A DNA stretch of 64,000 nucleotides from JASHSH01 sp036490215 (GTDB taxonomy: Bacteria; Pseudomonadota; Alphaproteobacteria; Rhodospirillales; Magnetospirillaceae), in assembly GCA_036490215.1 (NCBI GenBank), contig DASXEH010000063.1, forward strand, positions 36,509-100,508. Reading direction: 5' to 3'. Positions 46,159 to 55,571 of this stretch are shown piece by piece. Position 1 is the stretch's first letter. The number at the start of each line of letters is the position of its first letter. Under the pieces are notes generated by a model. It did not search any database. It was not told where the DNA came from and saw only the letters and a program-made list of their open reading frames with translations. A program made the position numbers and the translations under genes.

Positions 46159-46878
46159 ATGAGTCTGTCATGGAGCGAGGCCGAGGCGCCCTCGGATGTT
46201 GATGCGCGATCGGTGAAATCCGAGCGGCTTCTGACGGTGCCATCCAGGATCCGAGTGGGGCCGGGGGTGACGGTTGAGATGCCCGTGTCCCTGGGCGCTT
46301 GCCATCTTGTCGGCAATAGCTTGATCGGCTTCACCAGCAGTATTGCAGATCGGACGATCGTTCACGAAGGCACCGAGATCGGCCGCTATGTCTCGATTGC
46401 CGCCCTATGCCATATCGGTGCCCAGAACCATCCGACGAACTGGCTGAGCACCGCTCCATTCCAATATACGACGCTCGCTTGGAATCCGATAAAGACGGCC
46501 AAACGCCCGTGGTCCTTTCGTCGGACTGTCATCGGACATGATGTATGGATCGGGGCCAGCGCCGTCATTGTGGCCGGCGTGAAGGTCGGGCATGGCGCAA
46601 TTATCGGAGCTGGTGCTGTCGTGACGGCCGATGTGCCACCCTATGCCATCGTCGGTGGCGTCCCGGCTCGCACCATTCGTTACCGATTCCCCGAACGGAC
46701 GATCGAGCAATTGCTCGCCCTAGGCTGGTGGGATCGTGATCCGCGCCAGATCGAAAATCTGAAATTCGACGACATCGATGCCTGCATTCAGGCACTTGCT
46801 ATGCAGGTGCCTGCGGCATTCCATCCCGAAACGCGAACGCTGGTGCCGCAGACGGTGGACAGCCCGACAACCGGCTAG
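46159..46878 (+). CDS. Hexapeptide-repeat acyltransferase (CatB/Vat-like)
   Basis: The 239-aa protein has left-handed beta-helix repeats (IGRYVSIAAL, IGHDVWIGASAVIVAGVKVGHGAIIGAG) and the usual loop histidine (IGAQNHPTNW), then PPYAIVGGVPARTIRYRF, a hallmark of xenobiotic or sugar O-acetyltransferases. It transfers an acyl group to an unknown acceptor, probably a glycan here given the FkbM methyltransferase and glycosyltransferase genes nearby. It converges on the FkbM gene; the two stops share the bases CTAG. Confidence 0.82.
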   Translation: MSLSWSEAEAPSDVDARSVKSERLLTVPSRIRVGPGVTVEMPVSLGACHLVGNSLIGFTSSIADRTIVHEGTEIGRYVSIAALCHIGAQNHPTNWLSTAPFQYTTLAWNPIKTAKRPWSFRRTVIGHDVWIGASAVIVAGVKVGHGAIIGAGAVVTADVPPYAIVGGVPARTIRYRFPERTIEQLLALGWWDRDPRQIENLKFDDIDACIQALAMQVPAAFHPETRTLVPQTVDSPTTG

Positions 46879-47720
46879 AGCATCGGGAGCCGATGCTGGA
46901 TCTTGTTGGCGACCAGCTCGACTTCCTCACGCGGGATGAAGATGAAGTTGTAGATGTAGTTGCCGAAGCGCTCGCGATTTTCCAAGGTTGCGGTCAGGCT
47001 GGGCACGTTGGCGTGATTCTGATGCGTCGCGATGTCGAATTGCTCGGCCGGCAGCAAGTCGCCGCGATAGATGAAGAAGGCGCTATAGCCCAGATTTCTG
47101 AACAGGGTGACGACGCGTTCGATACACCCGGGCGCGAGGTGATCGATGAGTTCGACCAACATACGCGGCCGATTCGCGGATATCGTGCGCTTCCCGCCCT
47201 CGATCACACCCTCTTCATGTCCTTCGACATCGATCTTGATGAAGCCCACGGGAGGCAGAGACAGATTGTCCATGCGCTGCATCTCGACCGAAAGAATTTG
47301 GTGTCCGGCATAAAACGCCGACGCATCCTGCGAAATTGTCGAGCACCCCGTGACAGCGACTCCGTCGACGGTGGGGATATAGAGCGTCGTTGTCCCCGGG
47401 TGGTCGGAAAGGGCGATTTCCTGAATATCCACATTGTCAGCGCCATCGAATTTATGATGAAGCGCTTCGGCGAGCCATGGCAGCGGTTCGAAGGCACGGA
47501 CATGCTTCGCATAGCGCTTCATGAAATGAATATAGCAACCGTCGTTCGCCCCGACGTCGACTGCGTCCTGCCCATCGCGGCACAGAAACTCAACGAAGTG
47601 CAACTCGACTTCGCCGAATCTCGCATAGTAGTTCTGCTCGCGCCAGTTGAGCACGAATTGCGGGCAGACCGACCGCAGAACCTGTTTGCCTTCTGAGATG
47701 ATGCTTGCCTGAGTTGACAT
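46875..47720 (-). CDS. FkbM family methyltransferase
   Basis: The 281-aa protein has the SAM-binding DVGANDGCY motif near residue 50, the FEPLPW segment and FIKIDVEGHEEGV, all standard for the FkbM family, which methylates hydroxyls in polysaccharides or small molecules. The ATG at 47720 follows a GGGAAAGG-containing stretch; a GTG six codons upstream is possible. Acceptor unknown. It lies at the end of the long minus-strand unit but 133 bases away from the ABC ATPase gene. Confidence 0.85.
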   Translation of the reverse strand: MSTQASIISEGKQVLRSVCPQFVLNWREQNYYARFGEVELHFVEFLCRDGQDAVDVGANDGCYIHFMKRYAKHVRAFEPLPWLAEALHHKFDGADNVDIQEIALSDHPGTTTLYIPTVDGVAVTGCSTISQDASAFYAGHQILSVEMQRMDNLSLPPVGFIKIDVEGHEEGVIEGGKRTISANRPRMLVELIDHLAPGCIERVVTLFRNLGYSAFFIYRGDLLPAEQFDIATHQNHANVPSLTATLENRERFGNYIYNFIFIPREEVELVANKIQHRLPML

Positions 47721-47853
47721 GGCCAATGCCTTTCCCACGCTAGGCGCCGATGACAGGACCCCTACACTGACTCCAAAACGCGTTAGAGCCGGCGATCAGA
47801 CTGTGTTTTTACGGAGGCGGGAACCACGCCGCATCACGGCTTGGTCACAGAAA

Positions 47854-48891
47854 TTAATGCGCCGTATCGAGTCGTGCAGCTTTTGCGAGAGGGAGATCGA
47901 AGGCGACGGCTTTTCCAATTGGGTGCCGTGGCGCTGCAGCATCGGTCGCGGCTTTGATTTCGCCGAGCGGTGTATCCAACAGATACTCGACCGTATCGCC
48001 GAGATACGAAGCCAGTATCACGTGCGCCCGATAAGGGCCGGAGCCGATGACGATATTGCGAGGGCGCCAGGCGAGAGCTTTCGTGTTCACAGGAAGTTGC
48101 CCGGCATCGCCGTATGGCATCTGGCCACCCGTCGCGCTCTCGAGCTTGTCGTCAACGATAGGAAATACAGCGTCGAAACCCATGAAACGCGCGATGAACG
48201 GCGTTGAGGGGTAATCGAATACTGTCTCGGGATCGGCCAGCTGCTCAATCTTGCCGGCTCGCATCACCGCCACACGATCGGCCAGCGCCAGCGCTTCGCT
48301 TTGGTCATGGGTGACGTAGATCATCGTGATGCCGAGCGTCTGTTGGAGCCGGCGCAATTCGCCGCGCATCTCCATGCGAAGACTGGCGTCGAGATTGGAC
48401 AGCGGTTCGTCGAGCAGGAGAAGACGAGGCTCGACAACGATGGCGCGCGCCAGCGCGACGCGCTGTTGTTGTCCGCCCGACAGTTGGCGAGGGAGACGAT
48501 CGCCCATGCCCGCAAGATCGACGGTTTCAAGCATCGCCTCGACGCGCTTGGCAATCTCGGCAGCGGATAGATGGCGCAAGCGTAAGCCGAAGGCCAGATT
48601 CTCGGCGACCGTCAGATGTGGAAACAGTGCGTAGGATTGGAAGACAAGGCCGATATCGCGTTTGTTGGGGGCGATGTGTGTGATGTCGCGGCCGCCGAGA
48701 TGGATCGTACCCGAGCGCGGATTGAGCAGGCCGGCGATGGCACGCATCGTCGTGGTCTTGCCGCAGCCCGATGGGCCGAGAAGGGCGACGATCTCGCCAC
48801 GCTGTACTGTCAGATCGAGCGCATCGACCACCGTCGCCGCCCCATGGGCGAGAGTCAGCCGCTGTAGAGAAAGATAATCGGCGTCAGACAT
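47854..48891 (-). CDS. ABC transporter ATPase (PotA/FbpC-like)
   Basis: The 345-aa ATPase has Walker A GPSGCGKTT, signature LSGGQQQRVALARAI, Walker B LLLDEPLSNLD and YVTHDQSEALALAD, plus a C-terminal regulatory domain. This places it in the spermidine/putrescine or Fe(III)-type importers. It overlaps the upstream permease by 8 bases and ends the four-gene importer set. Confidence 0.88.
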   Translation of the reverse strand: MSDADYLSLQRLTLAHGAATVVDALDLTVQRGEIVALLGPSGCGKTTTMRAIAGLLNPRSGTIHLGGRDITHIAPNKRDIGLVFQSYALFPHLTVAENLAFGLRLRHLSAAEIAKRVEAMLETVDLAGMGDRLPRQLSGGQQQRVALARAIVVEPRLLLLDEPLSNLDASLRMEMRGELRRLQQTLGITMIYVTHDQSEALALADRVAVMRAGKIEQLADPETVFDYPSTPFIARFMGFDAVFPIVDDKLESATGGQMPYGDAGQLPVNTKALAWRPRNIVIGSGPYRAHVILASYLGDTVEYLLDTPLGEIKAATDAAAPRHPIGKAVAFDLPLAKAARLDTAH

Positions 48892-49657
48892 AGCGTGACA
48901 ATCCTAGAAGGCGTTCGGCGGCAAATACGATGACCAAGGTCGCGACCGTGAGCAGAGTAGAGAGCGCGGCGATCGACGGGTCATAGACCAACTCCATCGA
49001 CAGCATCATTTCGACGGGCAGGGTATGGACGCCGGGGCCCGTCAAAAACAGGGACGCAGGCACTTCGTTGAACGAGGTAATGAAGCTCAAGATTGCCGCG
49101 GCGAGAACGCCATTACGGATATTCGGCAGCACGATCGAACGGAACATCTTCAATCGCGAGGCGCCCAGAAGAACAGCGGCCTCTTCGATGTCGACGCGAA
49201 GATTGGCGAGGCTCGCGCTGACCACGCGCACCGCATAGGGCAGCAGAATCGCGGTATGGGCCACGAATAGAGCGACCATCACGGGGAGATTGAGCGGGAC
49301 GACGACGTAATGGAGGAGGGCCAAGCCGATGACGAGGCCCGATACGACGACGGGACTGCTGAGCAGCCCACGTATTGTCTCCGCACCGCGTGGCCGATGG
49401 CGGATCAAGGCGTAGGCGGCTGGAATGCCGAGAGCGAGAGCGGCGAAGGTGGCGGCTACGGCGAGCGCGACCGAGAGCAAGAAGTCTGATTGGAAGTCGT
49501 CGTTCTCAATAACGGCGATGATCCAACGGAATGAGAGATTGTGCGGTGGAAAGGTGAGGGTATCGCCGCCATGAAATGCAGCGGCGATGATCACGAGGAA
49601 CGGACCGATCAAGAACAGATAGATCAGCCCGAGAACGACGCGGCCAAGGGTGCGCAT
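48884..49657 (-). CDS. ABC transporter permease (PotC-like)
   Basis: The 257-aa inner-membrane protein has six likely helices and the ATPase-contact loop RVDIEEAAVLLGASRLKMFRSIVLP (region near residues 152-176). It pairs with the permease upstream, one base apart. The family imports polyamines and related small cations or amino compounds. Confidence 0.87.
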   Translation of the reverse strand: MRTLGRVVLGLIYLFLIGPFLVIIAAAFHGGDTLTFPPHNLSFRWIIAVIENDDFQSDFLLSVALAVAATFAALALGIPAAYALIRHRPRGAETIRGLLSSPVVVSGLVIGLALLHYVVVPLNLPVMVALFVAHTAILLPYAVRVVSASLANLRVDIEEAAVLLGASRLKMFRSIVLPNIRNGVLAAAILSFITSFNEVPASLFLTGPGVHTLPVEMMLSMELVYDPSIAALSTLLTVATLVIVFAAERLLGLSRYV

Positions 49658-49658
49658 G

Positions 49659-50525
49659 CTAGCTCAGCCGTGAGCGTGTCGCGGCGACGCGGCGCAAGAC
49701 CATACTCGCGGCGACGCTCATCGCGATCAGGATGGTGGCTGCGACACCGGCCGAGAGTAAATCGTCGGTCACGGCGACCTGCTGATAAAGCAATGTTGCC
49801 AGCGTGAGGTGACGCGTGCCGCCGAGAACCGCCGGTGTGATATAGGCGGTCACCGTTCCGTTAAAAACGATCGTGCCGCCGATAACCAACCCCTCGCGGG
49901 TTAGCGGCAGCAATACACGCCAAAACACGGTGCCCCATCCCGCCCCAAGCGAACGTGCCGCCGATATGACGTCGGCTGGCAGGTTTTCCAATGCGCTGAC
50001 CAGCGGCAACACCATCAGCGGCAGGAACAACTGCACGAGGCCGACATAGACAGCGCCCTCGGTAAAGAGGATTCGGAATGGCTGATCCGTCAGGCCGAGT
50101 GCGACGAGGAGCCCATTCAGGAGCCCCGAATGACCGAGCACGACAACCCAGGCATAAGTGCGCGCCACTGGCGAAATCATTAGCGGCAGGATCGTCAGGC
50201 CGATCAACTGGCCACGTGCGCTCGCCTTGGCCCCCACGATCGCCAGCGCCATCGCGTAGCCAAGCGCGATACAGATCGCCGTCACCACGACGCCGATACG
50301 GATCGTCCGCCACAGGGCTTCGAGATAAAGGGGCTCGCTGAAGAAACGCGCGTACCCCGAAACCGACAGCGCGCCGTTCGGTTGGAATGTGCCGGCGATC
50401 AGGACCGCGACCGGCAGCAGGAAGGCTAGGGTGACATAGGCCGTCGCCGGCGTAACCAATATCGCGACGGCCCGTCCGGAGGCAGACATCGCGCGTGTCG
50501 TCAGTGAGCCACCGTCGCGTTCCAT
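49659..50525 (-). CDS. ABC transporter permease (PotB-like)
   Basis: The 288-aa permease has six hydrophobic segments and the loop LPADVISAARSLGAGWGTVFWRVLLP near residues 185-210. It overlaps the binding-protein gene by 25 bases if it starts at the ATG at 50525; the ATG at 50489 would lose 12 polar residues and the overlap. Both are possible. Confidence 0.85.
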   Translation of the reverse strand: MERDGGSLTTRAMSASGRAVAILVTPATAYVTLAFLLPVAVLIAGTFQPNGALSVSGYARFFSEPLYLEALWRTIRIGVVVTAICIALGYAMALAIVGAKASARGQLIGLTILPLMISPVARTYAWVVVLGHSGLLNGLLVALGLTDQPFRILFTEGAVYVGLVQLFLPLMVLPLVSALENLPADVISAARSLGAGWGTVFWRVLLPLTREGLVIGGTIVFNGTVTAYITPAVLGGTRHLTLATLLYQQVAVTDDLLSAGVAATILIAMSVAASMVLRRVAATRSRLS

Positions 50526-51520
50526 GACGCGACCCAGGCCGGCCGGTTGGTCAGCACCACATCCGGCGGCACGAGGTGCATACTGTCCACCGCCTCTTTG
50601 CCATAGACGAGAACGTCGGCGACATCGGCCGGGACTTTGACCTCGGCATTGGCAGGGCTATCGATCTTGGCCATCGCCATCGCCGTCTGCACCTGGGTCG
50701 AGAGCCAGAAATCGAGGAACTTCATCGCTTGGGCCTTGTGCTTGGCACCCTTGATCAGCACGAGCACATTCATCCCGCCCGATTGCCCCTCGGACGGTTT
50801 GGCCCAGGCCAGCGGCACATTCAATTTTTTGAGATTGGGCCAGTCGAAGCGTCCAACCGGCGCCGCCCAGATTTCTTCCTGCTGGAACAGCTCGGCCACC
50901 ACCGCGGAGCTCGGATAGAAGGTGGTGACGCTGTCCTTGAGCGAGCCGATCTTGTCGATGCCGGTTTTCATATCGGGCATCGAACCGCCGAAAGTGCGGT
51001 TGATCATATAGATGACCGGAACGCCCTGGGTCGTGGTGATGTCGGGCAGGGCCAGCTTGCCCTTCAGTTCAGGCGACCACAGGTCTTTCCACGACGCGAA
51101 GCCCTTCAGCTTGTCGGAGCGATAGACCACGCTGGAGGAATAGAAAGTATAGCCGATGCCGTAATGCCCGCCGATCGGGTTTTGGGCGAAGGGATAGATC
51201 TTCGCGTAGTTGGTCAGCGCACCGACATCGATCGGCTCGATCAGGCCTTCTTTTGCTGCCTGCGCGGCAGAGGCATCCGAGAGCGCGGCTATATCGGTGT
51301 CAGGATTGTCCTTATGCGCTTCGAGTTTGGCGAGGCGCGCGGAGCTGTTGCCGGTATCCACCACCATCTTGCAGCCGCACTGGCTTTCAAACGGTGTATA
51401 GAGATTGGCGCGGTATTCGGGCTGGGCCAGGCCATAGGTGGAGAGAACGACATCGTCGGCCATGGCCGTCATTGGCAGAGCGGCGACAAGGCCGGCGAGA
51501 AGAAACGGGCGGATCGACAT
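50501..51520 (-). CDS. ABC transporter substrate-binding protein (PotD-like)
   Basis: The 339-aa protein has a signal peptide (MSIRPFLLAGLVAALPMTAMA, cleaved before DDVVL) and the size and fold signs of polyamine/iron-type binding proteins (LSTYGLAQPEY; FESQCGCKMVVDTGN). An AAAGGGG site six bases before the ATG at 51520 makes it better than the ATG at 51526. It lies 18 bases after an adenosine-deaminase-family gene, so the ligand may be an amino-purine or similar compound, an inference. Confidence 0.85.
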   Translation of the reverse strand: MSIRPFLLAGLVAALPMTAMADDVVLSTYGLAQPEYRANLYTPFESQCGCKMVVDTGNSSARLAKLEAHKDNPDTDIAALSDASAAQAAKEGLIEPIDVGALTNYAKIYPFAQNPIGGHYGIGYTFYSSSVVYRSDKLKGFASWKDLWSPELKGKLALPDITTTQGVPVIYMINRTFGGSMPDMKTGIDKIGSLKDSVTTFYPSSAVVAELFQQEEIWAAPVGRFDWPNLKKLNVPLAWAKPSEGQSGGMNVLVLIKGAKHKAQAMKFLDFWLSTQVQTAMAMAKIDSPANAEVKVPADVADVLVYGKEAVDSMHLVPPDVVLTNRPAWVASWNATVAH

Positions 51521-51538
51521 AGGCATCCCCTTTGCGAG

Positions 51539-52639
51539 CTAAGCGACCAAACGCCCGGTCAGGGCATCGATGTCGCGAACAAACGTCTCCCGCATGGCAC
51601 GTTTTTCTTGATCGCCCATCCAGGATGCGGCGATTCCATTGAGACAGACCTCGATGATCTTGTTGCGGTCCCAGCCGAGAAGCTCATCGGCGATTTTGTA
51701 TTCCTGAGCCAATGAGGTCGGGAACATCCCGGGATCGTCCGCGCCCAAGCTGATGCGCAACCCGGCTTGGTCCATGGCCTTGATCGACGCGCGCCGCCAG
51801 GGCCGCCAAGCGCGGCGCGACGTAGTGAAGATGCAAGTGAAGAACACACCTTGATCGCGGCAGCGCGCCACAACGTCGTCGTCCTGCAAGATGAAATAAC
51901 CATGGTCGATGCGTTCGCAGGCGAGAGCATCGAGGCAGGTGATCACGTTCTGCGCCGTCGGCATATGCTCCGATGCGTGTGCGGTGCGGTGCAGTCCGTG
52001 ACGCTTGGCCAATCGGTAAGCTTCGACGAAGTTTTCCGGTGGCCCGGAGATCTCATAGTCTTCGAGACCGATCCCGATCACCTCATCGCGCGGGTTGGCG
52101 ATCATGGTCTGCACCAGATCAACCGCGATTTGCGGCGCCTGCGCGCGATTGATGCCGGCGATCAAACGACAAATGATGCCGTGATCCTGCTGCGCAGCGC
52201 GCAGCCCGTCGATCAAACCATCGACCACATCGGTATATGCAGTGTTCTCGGCCATATACAACGTCGGCTCGAAGAACATTTCGCAATACCGTACGGCGCT
52301 GGTGGTCGCCGCCGCTTCCAGTGCGGCATAGATGCCCACAGCAAAATCGCCGGGCTTTTTGAACAAAGGCGCGACCCACCGCGAGACGTCGAGCAGCGGA
52401 TAGGACGGGTTCGGTTCCTTTTCGGGATCGGACACGGGGGTCGGAATGCGCGCGACGTCGTAGATCGGGTTAGGCCGCGCCGGTGAATTGATGTTGGCGT
52501 AGAGCGTCCGCAGGTCGACCGGCAGCTTCACGTCATGCTGTTGCGCCAGCTCGACGCAAACCTCCACCGGCACGGAGCCCATGAAATGGGTGTGCAGATC
52601 GACCTTGGGTAAGGCCGACAGAAACTCGTCATAAGTCAT
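51539..52639 (-). CDS. Adenosine deaminase family hydrolase
   Basis: The 366-aa protein has the zinc-site pattern of the family: His16 and His18 in DLHTHFMGS, a His with nearby Glu in TAHASEH, a His in ERIDHGYF and the Asp pair in LGADDPGMF. It probably hydrolyses the amino group of a purine nucleoside or related compound. MTYDEF at 52639 is the start; a TTG two codons upstream is less likely. It is the first gene of the importer cluster, so its substrate may be imported by that transporter. Adenosine itself is not proven. Confidence 0.85.
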   Translation of the reverse strand: MTYDEFLSALPKVDLHTHFMGSVPVEVCVELAQQHDVKLPVDLRTLYANINSPARPNPIYDVARIPTPVSDPEKEPNPSYPLLDVSRWVAPLFKKPGDFAVGIYAALEAAATTSAVRYCEMFFEPTLYMAENTAYTDVVDGLIDGLRAAQQDHGIICRLIAGINRAQAPQIAVDLVQTMIANPRDEVIGIGLEDYEISGPPENFVEAYRLAKRHGLHRTAHASEHMPTAQNVITCLDALACERIDHGYFILQDDDVVARCRDQGVFFTCIFTTSRRAWRPWRRASIKAMDQAGLRISLGADDPGMFPTSLAQEYKIADELLGWDRNKIIEVCLNGIAASWMGDQEKRAMRETFVRDIDALTGRLVA

Positions 52640-52734
52640 GAACAACCGTCAGGTGAAGCGCGAAACACGGCGTCACCTTAAGGTACTGACGACCCAGGGG
52701 CAACGGGGTGCCCGCTATGACCGCCTATGCGATT

Positions 52735-54114
52735 TCAGGATGAGGCGGGGGAGGCCGAAGCCAAGTTACCGTAGTCCAAAGCCATGGACTTGCCGGGCTT
52801 TCGGACCAGACAATCGTGAATGCCCTGATAGACGGCTTTGCCGATCCCGTTTTGGTAGAGCCACCAGCTGTTGGCCTGGCCGCGGAAATTCGGCTCGCCG
52901 CCCATCGTCCCGAACGGGACATAGCCGGTTCCCAACCCGATGCCGAAGACCTGCGGCAGGGCGGTGCCATCGGCGAGGCAAACGCGTCCGTTCTGATCTA
53001 CCATCGCGCCACCGCGATCCGCCCTGAGTTGCAGGCGGCGGCCATTCGGCCCGAAAACCGGAATCGTTCGCGACCGGTAGCCGAAGGCTGTAACGATCAA
53101 AGCAGCTTCGTCGAGAAGCCGGGCAAGTTCGTTATGGCCGATGGTGCGATTGTCGGGGGTCAACAGGATGGTGCGGGCCCGCGGTTCGGCTTCAACCCCG
53201 TCGCATCCCTCCATCCGCCGCCAGATATCGCGGCCGTTCCCGCGCAGCCCAGCCAGGCGGTTGACGCGCAGTGTGCGCGGACAAATATCGCCGTCTTCGA
53301 CCGGATAGCGATCGGCATCGGCCGAGGCGCGCGAATCGTAGAAAATTCTCGGGGCGCGACGCGCGACGATGGTGATGTCATTCGGCTCGAAGGGCAGGTC
53401 GGGAAGGAACGTCGTCAGTGCCCATGCGGCGGAATAGGCGCTGTGGGCGCCGCCGAGGATCACGATACGGCAATGGCCCGCAGCGGCCAGTCGTTGTCTC
53501 ACCTGGGCCATGCCCGCAGCCGTGAGAATGATGTCGCTGGTGACGATCTTTTCGGCGTCCAGATCGGCGACACGGATCGAGAAGCCGCTTCCCGCATCGA
53601 AACTGGCCGGCACGTTCTGTCGCCCGCCAAGCGCCATGATGGCCGTCCGTGCTTCGACATAGGATGTGCCACCGGCGACGGAGCCTATTTCCGCGACAAC
53701 AGAGCCGTCTTTTTGCAAATGCAGCCTGCGGATTTCGGTCTCCCGGCGAAACGCGCCGCCGGCGCTTTCATCCAGCGCGCCTTCGAGCAACCCGCCAAGG
53801 CGATGAAGATAGCGATCGACCAATTCCAGCGCTGGGAAGCCGCTCCGTTGCTGCGCGATGGCGCGTGTGGTCGGATCGTCGCGGAGGGGGGCAAAGAAGT
53901 CCTGTCCCGCTGGCGCATCCAAACATTCGAGATAGGCGCCGCCGAGGGAGTCGGAATTGATCATGTACCGACCAAGCGTACCGCCGATGGCTTTGCGGCG
54001 ATCCACCATCGTGACACCGCGGTCGATCCAATCGCGCAGCAGCCCGTTTTGAGCCGCCCATGTCAGCGGTCCGGTACCACCCGGGCCCGCGCCTAAGATA
54101 ACCGTTGTGCGCAT
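52735..54114 (-). CDS. FAD/NAD(P)-dependent oxidoreductase, lysine/ornithine monooxygenase-like
   Basis: The 459-aa flavoprotein starts MRTTVILGAGPGGTG (FAD motif) and has a second dinucleotide motif VILGGAHSAYSAAW near residue 215 and an ending region with VFGIGLGTGYV. This two-nucleotide layout is shared by N-hydroxylating monooxygenases and related oxidoreductases. Reaction unknown. AGGAAGAT before the ATG at 54114 sets the start. It lies 14 bases after the CBS-aminotransferase stop, so the two are one operon and may act on the same compound. Confidence 0.75.
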   Translation of the reverse strand: MRTTVILGAGPGGTGPLTWAAQNGLLRDWIDRGVTMVDRRKAIGGTLGRYMINSDSLGGAYLECLDAPAGQDFFAPLRDDPTTRAIAQQRSGFPALELVDRYLHRLGGLLEGALDESAGGAFRRETEIRRLHLQKDGSVVAEIGSVAGGTSYVEARTAIMALGGRQNVPASFDAGSGFSIRVADLDAEKIVTSDIILTAAGMAQVRQRLAAAGHCRIVILGGAHSAYSAAWALTTFLPDLPFEPNDITIVARRAPRIFYDSRASADADRYPVEDGDICPRTLRVNRLAGLRGNGRDIWRRMEGCDGVEAEPRARTILLTPDNRTIGHNELARLLDEAALIVTAFGYRSRTIPVFGPNGRRLQLRADRGGAMVDQNGRVCLADGTALPQVFGIGLGTGYVPFGTMGGEPNFRGQANSWWLYQNGIGKAVYQGIHDCLVRKPGKSMALDYGNLASASPASS

Positions 54115-54128
54115 ACTTGATCTTCCTG

Positions 54129-55571
54129 TCAGGCGAGCACTTCGCGTACGACCCCGGCGATCTTCTCCACCGCACCACGATCGACAGCGCTGGAGGTCGG
54201 CAGATTGACGCCCGAGAGAGACAGGGCGCTGCTGGCCGGGCATGAAGCGGAGAATTTATCGTAGATCGGCAAAGCCGAGAGCGAGGGGAAGAAGGGGCGG
54301 ATCTCGATATCGGCATCGCGCGCCGCGAGAATCAGATTGTCACGGTGTTTTTGCGGCACGCGTGCGCTGACCAGCCAGATGATTGGTTTGTACGTTTCGT
54401 CCAGGGGCGGCGGAAATTCGACGCCAGGAACATCGGCCAGATATTCTCGATAGAGCTGATCGAGATAGGTGTTGCGCTCCAGCATCTCGTCGACGCGTTG
54501 CAACTGCATGCAGCCGATGGCCGCCTGCAGATTCGTCATGCGATAGTTGTAGCCGACATTGTCGTACCAATAGCACTGGCTGGGCGACATGCCGTGATCG
54601 CGCAATGTGGTTAATTTCAAGGCCAGCTCGGGGGAACTGGTGACGCACATGCCACCTTCGCCGGTGGTGACGATTTTGTTGGCGTAGAAGGAGAAGCACG
54701 AGATATCGCCGAATTGCCCAACCGGTCGGCCGTCATATTGGGCGCCATGCGCTTCCGCGCAATCTTCGATGACGTAGACGCCGTGCTTCCGCGCCACATC
54801 GACGATCGGCCCGATTTCGGCGGGGCGGCCGTACAGGTGAACCGGAATGATCGCTTTAGTCCGCGGCGTAATCGCCGCTTCAACGGCGCTTGCCGACATG
54901 GTCCATGTCGTCGGATCGACATCGACGATGACGGGCGTGGCGCGGCAATGGAGCACGACATTGATGGTGGCGACGAACGTCAGGTCGGGAACGATGACTT
55001 CGTCGCCCGGCCCCACGCCCAATGCCACGAGACTGAGATGCAGCGCTGTCGTGCCGTTCGAGACGGCAACGCCATGAGCCGTATTCGTGAAGGTGGCGAA
55101 GTCGCGCTCCAACTGTTGAATATACGCGCCTTTGCTCGAGATCCAGGATGACAGGAACGCGTCGAGCACGGCACGGAATTCAAAGCGCGACAAGTCCGGC
55201 TTGGCGACCTGAACCATCTTGCGGCGACGATCCACGTCGACGCTAATCAGTCGCCCCTTGTAATCGAGGATCGGCGTCAGGACGTTGTCATCGTCGTCGG
55301 TGTTGTTCCGGTTCTCGCCGGTGATCATCGCCATTCGAGGCACGATGTCTGAAATCAGGCCTTCGAGCGTCATGTCGGCTTGTGCCCGGCCATCCAGAAT
55401 CGACTGACGGATATCGGTCAGAGTGATCTGACCGAGCAGGCGATTATCGTCGCCTACCACCAGGCACATCTCCATCCCGTTATCGAGGCATTTCTCGATA
55501 GCGGCCAATATGGTGTCGGTCCGACGGCATACGAATTTGAGGTGCATGGCGGCTGCCGCGAATGTGCTCAT
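54129..55571 (-). CDS. CBS domain-DegT/DnrJ/EryC1/StrS aminotransferase fusion
   Basis: The 480-aa protein has an N-terminal CBS pair (about residues 10-120; VVGDDNRLLGQITLTDIRQS) and a sugar aminotransferase of the DegT family from about residue 126. Visible are SNGTTALHLS at 171, PDLTFVAT, the PLP-stacking ED at 269-270 and the PLP lysine Lys299 in FYANKIVTTGEGG. The family aminates keto-sugars on nucleotides; the CBS pair usually senses an adenine nucleotide. The fusion is unusual. GAGGAGG before the ATG at 55571 fixes the start. It heads the minus-strand unit with the flavoprotein. Confidence 0.85.
   Translation of the reverse strand: MSTFAAAAMHLKFVCRRTDTILAAIEKCLDNGMEMCLVVGDDNRLLGQITLTDIRQSILDGRAQADMTLEGLISDIVPRMAMITGENRNNTDDDDNVLTPILDYKGRLISVDVDRRRKMVQVAKPDLSRFEFRAVLDAFLSSWISSKGAYIQQLERDFATFTNTAHGVAVSNGTTALHLSLVALGVGPGDEVIVPDLTFVATINVVLHCRATPVIVDVDPTTWTMSASAVEAAITPRTKAIIPVHLYGRPAEIGPIVDVARKHGVYVIEDCAEAHGAQYDGRPVGQFGDISCFSFYANKIVTTGEGGMCVTSSPELALKLTTLRDHGMSPSQCYWYDNVGYNYRMTNLQAAIGCMQLQRVDEMLERNTYLDQLYREYLADVPGVEFPPPLDETYKPIIWLVSARVPQKHRDNLILAARDADIEIRPFFPSLSALPIYDKFSASCPASSALSLSGVNLPTSSAVDRGAVEKIAGVVREVLA

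Noticed and set aside
50576..51715. Long plus-strand frame across the PotD-like gene
   Set aside because: No start site or domain; it also runs into the deaminase gene, so it is a shadow frame.
52816..54096. Long plus-strand frame antisense to the flavoprotein
   Set aside because: The minus-strand frame carries two dinucleotide-binding motifs and a good ribosome site; this one has neither.
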